NCBI GenBank assembly: GCA_038230515.1
Contig: JBBRND010000004.1
Span: forward strand, 62,001 to 126,000
DNA from: JAPLDB01 sp038230515
GTDB taxonomy: Bacteria > Bacteroidota > Bacteroidia > AKYH767-A > 2013-40CM-41-45
DNA length: 64,000 nt
Direction: 5' to 3'
Positions 54,252 through 62,251 of this stretch are shown here, piece by piece. The notes beneath the pieces were generated by a model. That model ran no database searches. It was not told where the DNA came from and saw only the letters and a list, made by a program, of their open reading frames with translations. Made by a program: the position numbers and the translations under genes. Position 1 is the stretch's first letter. Each line of letters starts with the position of its first letter.

Positions 54252-55928
54252 CTACTTACACTTCTCTAATTCACTTTCAATTTTATTCTTTTCATTCAAA
54301 CACGAAGGTTCTTTCAAAAGCGCTACGGTAAAATATTTTTTTGCTTCTCTTTTATTTTCATGCGCAAGATAATACTCACCAGCTAATGCATAAGAGTAGT
54401 AATAATTTGGATTGGTATGCACGAGTGACAGTATTTGCGCTTCGCTGGCAGTGTACGTTTTGTTTTTCACTGCAAGCTGAACATAGTTCTTAATAATGCG
54501 GAAGGCTAGAAAATCATAATACTCTTTAGAGTGAAGAAAGGTATCAGCGGGAATATTAAGCGATTGATCATAAAGAGCTTCTTCTCCATGCGAAGAAGTT
54601 TTTGAAAACGCGCTGTCAATATTATAGCAGACAAATTCTCCAAGCTGCCATGGGTTGGTGGAAATCCAAGCAAGCTTTTGTTCTGGCTTGAAAATAACAG
54701 AGTGATGTGCGATGAGCTGGTTGATGGCTTGCTCATTTCCTTCACCGATACTTTTTTCATACGATCCTTTGCGGTCGCGGAGAATGGCAGCAGCTTCGGC
54801 AACAGAAATGTGGGGATAACCGGTGAGCAAATTTTTCACACGTTCATATCTAAACTCTGATGTGCTCTCACTTTTGTTTTTCATATTCTCAGGATCGCTT
54901 GCAAACGAAGCGCTTTGGAAATGATTAGCGCAGATGAGAAAATCATTTTTCGTTTCAAACACATCCTGCTTTGACGGACTTTTTTCAATGATCACAGTTC
55001 TTTTATCTTTTGCAGATGCAACCATGATACTTTCCGAGACAAACGTTTTACGTGAAGCAGCAATCTTTACTGCTTCATCAATGTTGTGAGCGTATTGAAG
55101 AATTTCTCTTACAACAATTGAAATCGGTGTAGCAGATTTTGTCGGAGCTTCTGCGGTTCCTGCATTGATGGTAACTGCAACGCCCGCATCATTCATTCCT
55201 GAAACAGCACCGATCATTCCCGGCCAGGTAACGGACATAAAATTTATTCCGCTATCCGGATGACAGAGCAGTATGATTTTATTTTTCGCAAAATTATCTC
55301 CCACATAAAAATCAAAATTGCGCGCAACGATTAAACTGGTGTCGTCTGTTTTATTTTGCCATGCTGAAAAAGAAGTGCATCCCACAACAAAATTCCGTGA
55401 CTGCAACGCATGACCGATGTCGTGCGCAGCATGGTAGTTCAACATGCGCTGGTACTTCGGCCCTACGAAATCGTATTTGTCAGGCGCGGAGAGCGACTCA
55501 CCATAAATTTCTTCGAGGTATTCTTTCGGAACGTATTCATCTATGTCGCGGTTAAACCATGCGACTAAGTATTTCAGAAAGCGCAGATAAAAATCGGATG
55601 GAATAATCTTTTTAATTTCGGTAATGAAAACATCTTCCTGGTATTCCAGCAATTCCCGTTCAAGAATTCCCATGGCAGCACCGCGCTCAAAAGGTTTTCC
55701 TTCCACATACATTTCCCAGATGCCGTATTCATTTTTGCGGAGGTAATTATTTCCTGCTTTGTAAAAATCCTTCCCGACCATCACCCGCTTTGTCTGCATG
55801 GCAATTTCGTCTTTCACTTCAGGCGGATTGATCTTTACAAACAAAACAAGGTAAAGAATAAACAACCCGACTAACGCTAATAGCGAAAGTATGAAGTACT
55901 TGAATCCTCTCCAGATAATTTTTAACAT
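54252..55928 (-). CDS. C45-type acyltransferase/hydrolase (acyl-CoA:6-APA acyltransferase-like), membrane-anchored
   Basis: 558 residues. One N-terminal membrane helix (FILSLLALVGLFILYLVLFV), then a C45/choloylglycine-hydrolase-like Ntn domain with the expected nucleophile Cys184 in VVGCTSFSAW, followed by IVARNFDFYVGDNF, SVTWPGMIGAVSGMNDAGVA and FLICANHFQSASF. The last 80 residues look helical (tetratricopeptide-like). The family hydrolyses or transfers amide/ester-bound acyl groups. In Bacteroidota similar proteins accompany flexirubin loci, so forming the final ester is a possible role; this is inference. It and the ligase form a two-gene unit. Confidence 0.78.
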   Translation of the reverse strand: MLKIIWRGFKYFILSLLALVGLFILYLVLFVKINPPEVKDEIAMQTKRVMVGKDFYKAGNNYLRKNEYGIWEMYVEGKPFERGAAMGILERELLEYQEDVFITEIKKIIPSDFYLRFLKYLVAWFNRDIDEYVPKEYLEEIYGESLSAPDKYDFVGPKYQRMLNYHAAHDIGHALQSRNFVVGCTSFSAWQNKTDDTSLIVARNFDFYVGDNFAKNKIILLCHPDSGINFMSVTWPGMIGAVSGMNDAGVAVTINAGTAEAPTKSATPISIVVREILQYAHNIDEAVKIAASRKTFVSESIMVASAKDKRTVIIEKSPSKQDVFETKNDFLICANHFQSASFASDPENMKNKSESTSEFRYERVKNLLTGYPHISVAEAAAILRDRKGSYEKSIGEGNEQAINQLIAHHSVIFKPEQKLAWISTNPWQLGEFVCYNIDSAFSKTSSHGEEALYDQSLNIPADTFLHSKEYYDFLAFRIIKNYVQLAVKNKTYTASEAQILSLVHTNPNYYYSYALAGEYYLAHENKREAKKYFTVALLKEPSCLNEKNKIESELEKCK

Positions 55929-55964
55929 TCTTTCAATTGGCTAATCAGCTAATTGGCACATTGA

Positions 55965-57260
55965 CTAATTTCTCTTTCTTCTTTGCGAAACGTACGGCTG
56001 CGGCTTCCTTCCTTTCTTCTCCTGGAACGCCCCCATAAATTCAGGATCATCTCTTTTTCGCTGCGTGTCAATTTCGCGAAGCATGAGTTGGTTTTCTTCC
56101 GTTGGTGTTTCTGCAATTTCAACTTCAGCAGGGATTTCCAACAAGGGAATTTTCTGCCCGATCAACTTCTGAATTTTCTTTAAATGATATTCATCGTTGG
56201 GAGAACAAAACGTAATTGAATCTCCGAACAAAAGTGCGCGCCCCGTTCTGCCAATGCGGTGGATGTAATCCTCGTACACCAGCGGCACATCAAAGTTGAT
56301 GACGTGACTTACTTCACGGATGTCCAATCCACGTGCTGCAACATCCGTAGTCACCAAATATTTTATCGTGCCTTCATGAAATGCTTTTACGGCATTCATC
56401 CGCGTGTTCTGTTCCTTGTTGCCATGAATAACTTTCACCTGTTCCTCCCCGAACTTCCGCGTCATATATTTCCAGATGTTGGTGGCATTGTTTTTTGTTT
56501 TGCAGAAGATGATCGTCTTGGTAAACAATACGTTACTCAACAAATGCAGTAACAGGTTTGTTTTCGTCTTGATATTCGGAACGTGATACAAACTTTGCGA
56601 AACGGTCTTTGCTGTTCTGAACTCCGGCTCAATGCGTATCACTACAGGTCTGTCAAGAAAATTATCGGTGAGCGTTTTTATTTTCTCGCTCATCGTTGCA
56701 GAGAAAAGCAGGTTCTGCTTTTTCATCGGAACAATTTCAAGAATGCGGTCAATCTGCTTCTTGAAACCCATGTCAAGCAAACGTTCTGCTTCATCAAGAA
56801 TCAGTATCTGGATTTTCTTTACAATCAAATGCCCGGCAGAATATAAATCCATCAACCGTCCGGGCGTTGCAATCAAAATATCAATTCCGTTTTCAACCTG
56901 TTGTATCTGCGGTTTTATTCCCACACCACCAAACACGGCACATGAACGCAGGTCGGTGTACTTGCTGAGCATCCTAACATGTTCATGTACCTGCTTTGCA
57001 AGCTCATGAGTAGGTACAATGATGAGTGCGCGTGGTGAATCTCCCTGCGCAAATTTTATTTTCATCAGCACAGGCAACACATACGCTGCTGTTTTTCCTG
57101 TTCCTGTTTGCGCAATGCCGAGCATATCAACGCCTGCAAGAATTTGTGGAATTGCCTTCTGCTGAATAAGCGTTGGCTGATTATAACCCGCATCAGCAAT
57201 GGCATTAAGCAATTGCTTGTTCAGCTTGAGATCGGAAAAAGATTTTTGTTCGGAGGACAT
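55965..57260 (-). CDS. DEAD-box ATP-dependent RNA helicase
   Basis: About 431 residues from MSSEQKSFSDLKLNKQLLNA at 57260; an ATG at 57308 lies inside the upstream terminator hairpin and is rejected. RecA-like motifs: Q motif (YNQPTLIQQKAIPQI), AQTGTGKTAAYVLP (I), PTHELA (Ia), TPGR (Ib), DEAERLLD (II, DEAE variant of DEAD), SATM (III), and ARGLD ... HRIGRTGRA (V and VI). The C-terminal basic tail (KKGRKPQPYVSQRRKRN) is typical of RhlE-like helicases acting in ribosome assembly or RNA decay. Confidence 0.93.
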   Translation of the reverse strand: MSSEQKSFSDLKLNKQLLNAIADAGYNQPTLIQQKAIPQILAGVDMLGIAQTGTGKTAAYVLPVLMKIKFAQGDSPRALIIVPTHELAKQVHEHVRMLSKYTDLRSCAVFGGVGIKPQIQQVENGIDILIATPGRLMDLYSAGHLIVKKIQILILDEAERLLDMGFKKQIDRILEIVPMKKQNLLFSATMSEKIKTLTDNFLDRPVVIRIEPEFRTAKTVSQSLYHVPNIKTKTNLLLHLLSNVLFTKTIIFCKTKNNATNIWKYMTRKFGEEQVKVIHGNKEQNTRMNAVKAFHEGTIKYLVTTDVAARGLDIREVSHVINFDVPLVYEDYIHRIGRTGRALLFGDSITFCSPNDEYHLKKIQKLIGQKIPLLEIPAEVEIAETPTEENQLMLREIDTQRKRDDPEFMGAFQEKKGRKPQPYVSQRRKRN

Positions 57261-57289
57261 TGCGGCAAAGGTAGCTTTTGAAAAAAAAC

Positions 57290-57316
57290 AGCCGCAGATT
57301 AAGCACATCTGCGGCT
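57290..57316 (-). terminator. Intrinsic terminator of the LemA-TPM operon
   Basis: AGCCGCAGAT / ATCTGCGGCT, a perfect 10-bp stem with a 7-nt loop, followed on the minus strand by eight T after a G. It is 24 bp past the TPM gene stop. Confidence 0.92.
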
Positions 57317-57339
57317 AAAAGATTATTTCGGGAAAGCCG

Positions 57340-57792
57340 TCAGATAATGCGCTTGGTTCCGAAGACTATTTCATCGCTTATTTCATTCACATCGTTATCC
57401 ATGTGAGGAAAATATTTTTTCAGTGCTTCACCTGCCATAATAATTCCTTTACTGAGTCCTTTTGTAAAATCGCCCTCTGTAAAATGATGCTGCATTTCCA
57501 GTTTGATGTCATGCCAGAAGTCCTTCGGCACTTTTGAATTAATTCCAGCATCACCGAGTATGGCAAACTTCCGCGACTGCATTGCAAGGTAAAACAGAAC
57601 TCCATTGCGTCCCTCTGTTTCATGCGTCTTCAACTGAAGAAAAATATAGGCAGCACGATCAAGTACATTTTCATCGCAAGTGTCTTCAATGAACAAACGT
57701 ATTTCTCCTGATGTTTGCTTTTCTGCTTCCGCAATAGAATCAGTTACAACCTTGCGGTTGCTTTCAGAAAAATATTGCTCTGCTAAACCCAT
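57340..57792 (-). CDS. TPM-domain protein (TLP18.3/Psb32/MOLO-1 type)
   Basis: 150 residues with the TPM fold: VTDSIAEAEKQTSGEIRLFI, then YIFLQLKTHETEGRNGVLFY and FAILGDAGINSKVPKDFWHD. There is no signal peptide or C-terminal helix, unlike many longer family members. The gene overlaps the LemA gene by one base. The pair LemA-TPM is very common in bacteria and probably acts together at the membrane; the biochemical role is not settled. Confidence 0.87.
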   Translation of the reverse strand: MGLAEQYFSESNRKVVTDSIAEAEKQTSGEIRLFIEDTCDENVLDRAAYIFLQLKTHETEGRNGVLFYLAMQSRKFAILGDAGINSKVPKDFWHDIKLEMQHHFTEGDFTKGLSKGIIMAGEALKKYFPHMDNDVNEISDEIVFGTKRII

Positions 57793-58373
57793 CAGAATTT
57801 TACTTCCGGTGCCTTTTCAGAACCGGCAGCTGCTTCGAAATACGGTTTCTCCTTGAAGCCAAAAAGATTTGCCACAATCACGCGCGGAAATTTCTGACGT
57901 GAAGTATTGTATCCCTGTGCCGCTTCATTGAATTGTCTGCGCGCTTCGTTGATTCGGTTTTCAGTTCCTTCCAATTGTGACTGCAACTCAGAAAAATTTC
58001 CCACTGCTTTCAGTTGAGGATAATTTTCTGCCACAGCCAACAATCTTCCGAGCGCAGAACTTACCTGTCCCTGTGCCTGTTGGAACTGCTGTAGCTTTTC
58101 AGGAGTAAGGTTATCAGGATCTATTTTAATCTGTGTTGCACTTGCGCGCGCATTCATCACTGCTTCAAGTGTTGACTTTTCAAAATCAGCAGCGCCTTTC
58201 ACGGTACTAACGAGATTCGGAATGAGATCACTTCTGCGCTGGTACTGCGCTTCTACGTTCGCCCACTTGCTGTTTACACTTTCGCGGCTGCTTACCAATC
58301 CGTTGTACAGCCCGACAAGCCAAAGGATAACCACAGCAATGATAATCCATGGGATAAATTTTTTGAAGTTCAT
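57792..58373 (-). CDS. lemA: LemA family protein
   Basis: 193 residues. One N-terminal membrane helix (FIPWIIIAVVILWLVGLYNG), then the helical LemA domain: NSKWANVEAQYQRRSDLIPN LVSTVKG, AVMNARASATQIK, VAENYPQLKAVGNFSELQSQ and ENRINEARRQFNEAAQGYN. LemA proteins are membrane-anchored with the helical domain outside; their precise function is unclear. It is first in a two-gene unit with the TPM protein. Confidence 0.93.
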   Translation of the reverse strand: MNFKKFIPWIIIAVVILWLVGLYNGLVSSRESVNSKWANVEAQYQRRSDLIPNLVSTVKGAADFEKSTLEAVMNARASATQIKIDPDNLTPEKLQQFQQAQGQVSSALGRLLAVAENYPQLKAVGNFSELQSQLEGTENRINEARRQFNEAAQGYNTSRQKFPRVIVANLFGFKEKPYFEAAAGSEKAPEVKF

Positions 58374-58444
58374 AGTGTATGTTGGTTTTTAAATTTGATT
58401 TTGATAGTCAATAATTGCTCCGAAATTTTTCCCGGAACATTTTG

Positions 58445-58939
58445 TCAGGATTTCTTTTCAGTCAATCCCTTCAGGATGTATTCCAACTCTCCCGGGCGCT
58501 GCGTGCCTATGCGGTATGGCAATCCGTCACGGTCTGTAATTTCAATGCAGTCATTTCCCCCTGTATAAAAGCGAACAGTTCCTTTGAGGTGCAGGTTGAA
58601 AACAGGATTGTTGAGATGATACTTGCTATAAGTAGTGCGCTCCACTTTTACAATATTTTTTAAATCAATTTTTATTTTGCGGGTAGTCCATAATCCGTCA
58701 AGGACAATAAAATTTTTGAAAACGGAAATTTTTATGTGTAGCACGAACAACAATAAAATGGAAAGCACAATCACCGCTATACCAAGCCAGAAGAAGAGGT
58801 CACCGTTCATTCCATTTTGTGTTTTCCACCAGTAAACGGCAAAGCAAAATAATCCGAGCAGCAATCTGCGCATCATACTCAGGCCATTGTAGCCAAGGTA
58901 TTGCTTCTCTTCAAAAACCGGTTGCTCTTCGCTGCTCAT
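58445..58939 (-). CDS. Membrane protein with bacterial PH-like domain
   Basis: 164 residues. Two hydrophobic helices (MRRLLLGLFCFAVYWW; LFFWLGIAVIVLSILLLFVL) precede a beta-rich domain (FIVLDGLWTTRKIKIDLKNI ... TVRFYTGGNDCIEITDRDGL) resembling bacterial PH (YdbS/YdbT-like) domains. The function is unknown. Its stop is followed by a 70-bp gap to the LemA start. It overlaps the tilS stop by 4 bp (ATGA), so it is probably translated with tilS. Confidence 0.65.
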   Translation of the reverse strand: MSSEEQPVFEEKQYLGYNGLSMMRRLLLGLFCFAVYWWKTQNGMNGDLFFWLGIAVIVLSILLLFVLHIKISVFKNFIVLDGLWTTRKIKIDLKNIVKVERTTYSKYHLNNPVFNLHLKGTVRFYTGGNDCIEITDRDGLPYRIGTQRPGELEYILKGLTEKKS

Positions 58940-60285
58940 TTTGAAATGTATTCGATCTGGTAAATCTTTTTTGTCTTCTCAGTCACCTTATACCTTTCAT
59001 CTATGCGATGACCTAAAACACACACAATATTTTCGCCTGACAAAAGTACGTATGTTTTCTCTTTATCGGGCAGGGAAACTTTCCTATCTATGAGAAAGTC
59101 GCTTATCTTTTTCTTTCCCTTCATACCGAGGGGTTGAAATGAATCTCCGGCTTGCCATTTGCGGAGTGTGAGAGGAAAATTTAATTGGTCTGAAGAAAGG
59201 CAATGAGTGTACTGGTTCTTTGGAAGAGGAAACTTTTTAGATAACGATTGGTTGACCAACTTTAACTTTAAAGCAACAGGTGACTGGTTGAATTGTTTTT
59301 GCGTTTTCAGGATTAAAGTTTCATCAAACGGTTTCTCTTCAATTTTACTCAGGATAATTTTAGTACGATTTGCTGTCAGAACATATTGTTCAGAAAAAAC
59401 CCGCGAGCCGTTCTTCTTTGAATTCCAGATGTCTTCCGCTTGTGTGGAATTGAATCCGAACTTACGGGTAAATTCCGAAAACAGATCGGACGGATATTCT
59501 TCAAGCTCCATTTCTTTTCTATCAAGTTCGGTGCCCGGTTTACCTAACCAAAGAGTATTTAATTTTTTTAGAAGGGAACTTTCGAAAACTTCCTGTGCAA
59601 ACAACATATTGTTCAGATTCCGTTTCATCACCTTTTCAAAATCAGGATTCAGTTGTTCAAACAATGGAATCAAATGGTGACGGACTCGATTGCGGAGGTA
59701 GTAGTCACTGTCGTTCGATTTATCGTGACGGAATTTTAATTTTTCCTTAGAAGCGAATTCTTCGAGTTCATTTCTTGTCGCAAATAAAAGCGGCCTCGTA
59801 TAAAGAAGGTCGTCAGAGATTGGTTTGATTCCGGTTAAACCATTGATACCGGTACCACGCAGAAGATTGATAAAGAATGTTTCAGCACTATCATTGTAAT
59901 GGTGAGCAGTGGCGAGGCAAGAGTATTTTTCTTCCTTCAATACTCTCCTGAACCAATCGTAACGGAGTTTCCTCGCGCCTTCCTGAATGGAAAGTTTATT
60001 TTTTTTAGAAAATGCTTTTGTGTCAAAACGAATAGTGTGAAATGGAACCTGGTATTTTTTTGCAAGCTGTTTTACGAATAGCTCATCTCCATCAGAATCT
60101 TTTCCGCGTAGCTGAAAATTGCAATGCGCAATAACGAACTTGTATTTGCTCCGATGAAATAATTCTGCCATTGCCACTGAATCCAAACCTCCGCTCACTG
60201 CAAGCAATATCGTGTCCTTCTTATTGAAAAGGGTTTTCTCCTTAATAAAACTCTCAAATCTTTTTTGCAATTCCATTTGAATCAT
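58936..60285 (-). CDS. tilS: tRNA(Ile)-lysidine synthase
   Basis: About 449 residues from MIQMELQKRFESFIKEKTLF at 60285 (60276 is also possible). An upstream ATG at 60405 would run into pabB and is not supported by the family. N-terminal PP-loop ATPase motif LLAVSGGLDSVAMAEL, then the conserved HCNFQLRGKDSDGDE and ATAHHYNDSAETFFINLLRG. The C-terminal TilS domain includes RKWQAGDSFQPLGMKGKKKI. It changes the wobble C of the tRNA-Ile CAU anticodon to lysidine, an essential decoding step. pabB lies upstream on the same strand with a short gap. Confidence 0.93.
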   Translation of the reverse strand: MIQMELQKRFESFIKEKTLFNKKDTILLAVSGGLDSVAMAELFHRSKYKFVIAHCNFQLRGKDSDGDELFVKQLAKKYQVPFHTIRFDTKAFSKKNKLSIQEGARKLRYDWFRRVLKEEKYSCLATAHHYNDSAETFFINLLRGTGINGLTGIKPISDDLLYTRPLLFATRNELEEFASKEKLKFRHDKSNDSDYYLRNRVRHHLIPLFEQLNPDFEKVMKRNLNNMLFAQEVFESSLLKKLNTLWLGKPGTELDRKEMELEEYPSDLFSEFTRKFGFNSTQAEDIWNSKKNGSRVFSEQYVLTANRTKIILSKIEEKPFDETLILKTQKQFNQSPVALKLKLVNQSLSKKFPLPKNQYTHCLSSDQLNFPLTLRKWQAGDSFQPLGMKGKKKISDFLIDRKVSLPDKEKTYVLLSGENIVCVLGHRIDERYKVTEKTKKIYQIEYISK

Positions 60286-60338
60286 AAACCACAGAGGTGA
60301 AAAAACACAGAGATTACTTTGTGCTTTTGTCTCGTTAG

Positions 60339-61661
60339 TTAATTTTTTTGTAATTCTTTTTTCTGCTGTAACACCTGCATCATTGCCTTTGCTTTCAGCA
60401 AACATTCTTCATATTCTTTCTCAGCATCGGAGTTAATGGTAATCGCACTGCCAACCATGAAGGAGAGATATTTTAGTGTTTGATTGTAAAGAATACTCCT
60501 GATCACCACATTGAAATCAAAATCACCTTCCGGAGTTACATATCCAACCGCACCGGAATACAATCCACGCATCGTGATTTCAAATTCTTCAATCAACTGC
60601 ATCGCGCGGATTTTTGGTGCGCCCGTCATGGAGCCCATTGGGAAAGCATGTTTGATTGCATCGGTCCAATGAATGTCATCCCGCATTTCTGAAACAACAA
60701 TCGAAATCATTTGATGCAATTGTCTGAAAGAATAAATTCCAAACAACTCTTCTACTTTCACACTCCCTCTTGTTGCTGTTCTCGATAAATCATTCCGGAC
60801 GAGATCAACGATCATTACATTTTCGCTTTGCTCTTTTGGATCATTCCTCAACGCCTGTTTGATCAGTTCATCTTCTTCCTTTGACTTTCCTCTCTTTGCT
60901 GTTCCTTTTATTGGTTGAGAAATAATTTTCGCTCCTCGCCTGGCAATAAATCGTTCAGGGCTTGCACATATTAAATGCTGATCGGTATTTTTATAATACG
61001 TTGAAAATGGCATCGGAGAAATCTCATTCAACTTTTTGTAAACTTTTACGGGTTCGATCTCTGAATCTCCTGCAAAAAACTCTACACAATAATTCATCTC
61101 GTAAATATCCCCGCGCTGAATGTGCTTTTTGATTTCGTTCACATTCCTGACGTATTCGCTTTTACTTACCCGCTGCGAAATTTTAAGATCAAAATCATCT
61201 TCTTTTTCTTTGACCGGAAACGAATCTATTTCAGATACAAGTTCACGAATAGATTTTTCAGAGTGGGAATTCTCAAGGTATCCAATCTGCCAACCTTCTT
61301 TGTTCTTCAGAAAAACAATTCTCGGTTGAAAAAAGTGAACGGAAGGGAGATTTAATCCATCATGATTAGTTGACTCTAATTTCTCTACTTCATTTTTCAG
61401 ATCATACGCAAGAAAGCCAAACAGCCAATCCTTTTTCTCCTCATGAAAATTTTTGAGCGATTCAAAAGCGGGAGAAACGTTTTTAATTTCTTCAACAGCA
61501 TCAAGAGCTACACAATATTCAAACTTTGAATATGAATCTGCAAGTGAAACTTTATCCCGATTGCTTTTAAGAACACAGGCAACCTCCCGCCCTGATGCAT
61601 AAGCAAAGAGCTTATCATCAAAGTCAGAAGCAACATCGGAAAGTGAAATGAATTTCCTCAT
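60339..61661 (-). CDS. pabB: Aminodeoxychorismate synthase component I
   Basis: 440 residues of the chorismate-utilising family. The C-terminal catalytic domain has GDIYEMNYCVEF, SPERFIARRG, then PIKGTAKRG, where Lys near residue 250 marks PabB (anthranilate synthases have PIAGT). It continues with VDLVRNDLSR, MTGAPKIRAMQLIEEFE and GLYSGAVGYV. The N-terminal domain (about 170 residues) is less conserved. It forms 4-amino-4-deoxychorismate for folate with a glutaminase subunit that is not encoded nearby. The plus-strand sequence TAAAAGTA just upstream gives a minus-strand TACTTTTA box. Confidence 0.92.
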   Translation of the reverse strand: MRKFISLSDVASDFDDKLFAYASGREVACVLKSNRDKVSLADSYSKFEYCVALDAVEEIKNVSPAFESLKNFHEEKKDWLFGFLAYDLKNEVEKLESTNHDGLNLPSVHFFQPRIVFLKNKEGWQIGYLENSHSEKSIRELVSEIDSFPVKEKEDDFDLKISQRVSKSEYVRNVNEIKKHIQRGDIYEMNYCVEFFAGDSEIEPVKVYKKLNEISPMPFSTYYKNTDQHLICASPERFIARRGAKIISQPIKGTAKRGKSKEEDELIKQALRNDPKEQSENVMIVDLVRNDLSRTATRGSVKVEELFGIYSFRQLHQMISIVVSEMRDDIHWTDAIKHAFPMGSMTGAPKIRAMQLIEEFEITMRGLYSGAVGYVTPEGDFDFNVVIRSILYNQTLKYLSFMVGSAITINSDAEKEYEECLLKAKAMMQVLQQKKELQKN

Positions 61662-61697
61662 CGGAAGTAAAAGTAGAAAATGGATTGTGAAAAGTCC

Positions 61698-61997
61698 TTA
61701 GCGGTTCAGCCAATTGATTTCAGGATCGAGTGAAGTATGAATAACTGCATAAACTTCAACTGCTTTTTCTTTTTCGTCCACTGCGAAGTGAATCATAAAA
61801 GGAAACTTCGATAAAGGAAGGCAACGAATATCATCATAGCGAATTTGAAAGAACGGATTTTTAGAAAGTTCCGAAATCCGCTTGTCAACTTCTTTTACAA
61901 AACGTTTACCTAAGCCTGCCTGTTGTTCGTTGTAATATTCAAAAGAATTTTTGATATCTTTTAAGGCACGATGATGCAAAATAACTTTGAACACCAT
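61698..61997 (-). CDS. RelE/ParE-family toxin (second module)
   Basis: 99 residues with the ParE/RelE outline: VILHHRALKDIKNSFEYYNE, then QQAGLGKRFVKEVDKRISEL and the strand LSKFPFMIHFAV, ending EVYAVIHTSLDPEINW. It shares the 'QQ.GLG.RF' and 'KFPF.I' signatures with the toxin at 189-476 but is clearly diverged. It follows its antitoxin gene after 3 bp. Confidence 0.85.
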   Translation of the reverse strand: MVFKVILHHRALKDIKNSFEYYNEQQAGLGKRFVKEVDKRISELSKNPFFQIRYDDIRCLPLSKFPFMIHFAVDEKEKAVEVYAVIHTSLDPEINWLNR

Positions 61998-62000
61998 GGT

Positions 62001-62204
62001 TCAAAGGCCCAAAGATTTCTTTGCCACATTCCAATCAATAAAGTCACTCTTTTTCGCAGTCCTTCTTCTATCACGTACAAGTTCCTTGTGTTTCTCAGGA
62101 ATCAAAAAATCGGCTTCCTTAATTTTAACTTCGTTGAATTTTTTCAATAGCTGAATGAAAAATTCATATTCTTTGTCGGGGATTTGCAGAGTGACTTGTT
62201 TCAT
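62001..62204 (-). CDS. Antitoxin of the second ParE/RelE-type module
   Basis: 67 residues: MKQVTLQIPDKEYEFFIQLL at the start, a helical middle and a basic C-terminal half (LVRDRRRTAKKSDFIDWNVA). The form 'VTLQIPDKEYEFFIQLLKKF' is typical of small Bacteroidota antitoxins upstream of RelE/ParE genes. It is transcribed divergently from mfd across only 47 bp. A minus-strand TATTTTTG (62230-62237) is a good -7 box for it. Confidence 0.72.
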   Translation of the reverse strand: MKQVTLQIPDKEYEFFIQLLKKFNEVKIKEADFLIPEKHKELVRDRRRTAKKSDFIDWNVAKKSLGL

Positions 62205-62229
62205 ATTGCTAACTTGTTTTAGTTGCTTA

Positions 62230-62237
62230 CAAAAATA
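62230..62237 (-). promoter_or_regulatory. Possible -7 box of the second toxin-antitoxin module
   Basis: The minus strand reads TATTTTTG, an exact TAnnTTTG match, 26 bp before the antitoxin ATG. No convincing -33 element was found. It lies within the 47-bp divergent gap to mfd, so binding here could affect both genes. Confidence 0.4.
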
Positions 62238-62251
62238 GATTAAAACTTCTG

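Noticed and set aside
57261..57308. N-terminal extension of the DEAD-box helicase (ATG at 57308)
   Set aside because: The extension overlaps a strong intrinsic terminator hairpin. The conserved N-terminus starts at 57260.
60286..60405. Long N-terminal extension of tilS
   Set aside because: It would overlap the 3' end of pabB and adds residues not expected for the family. The PP-loop context fits a start at 60285 or 60276.
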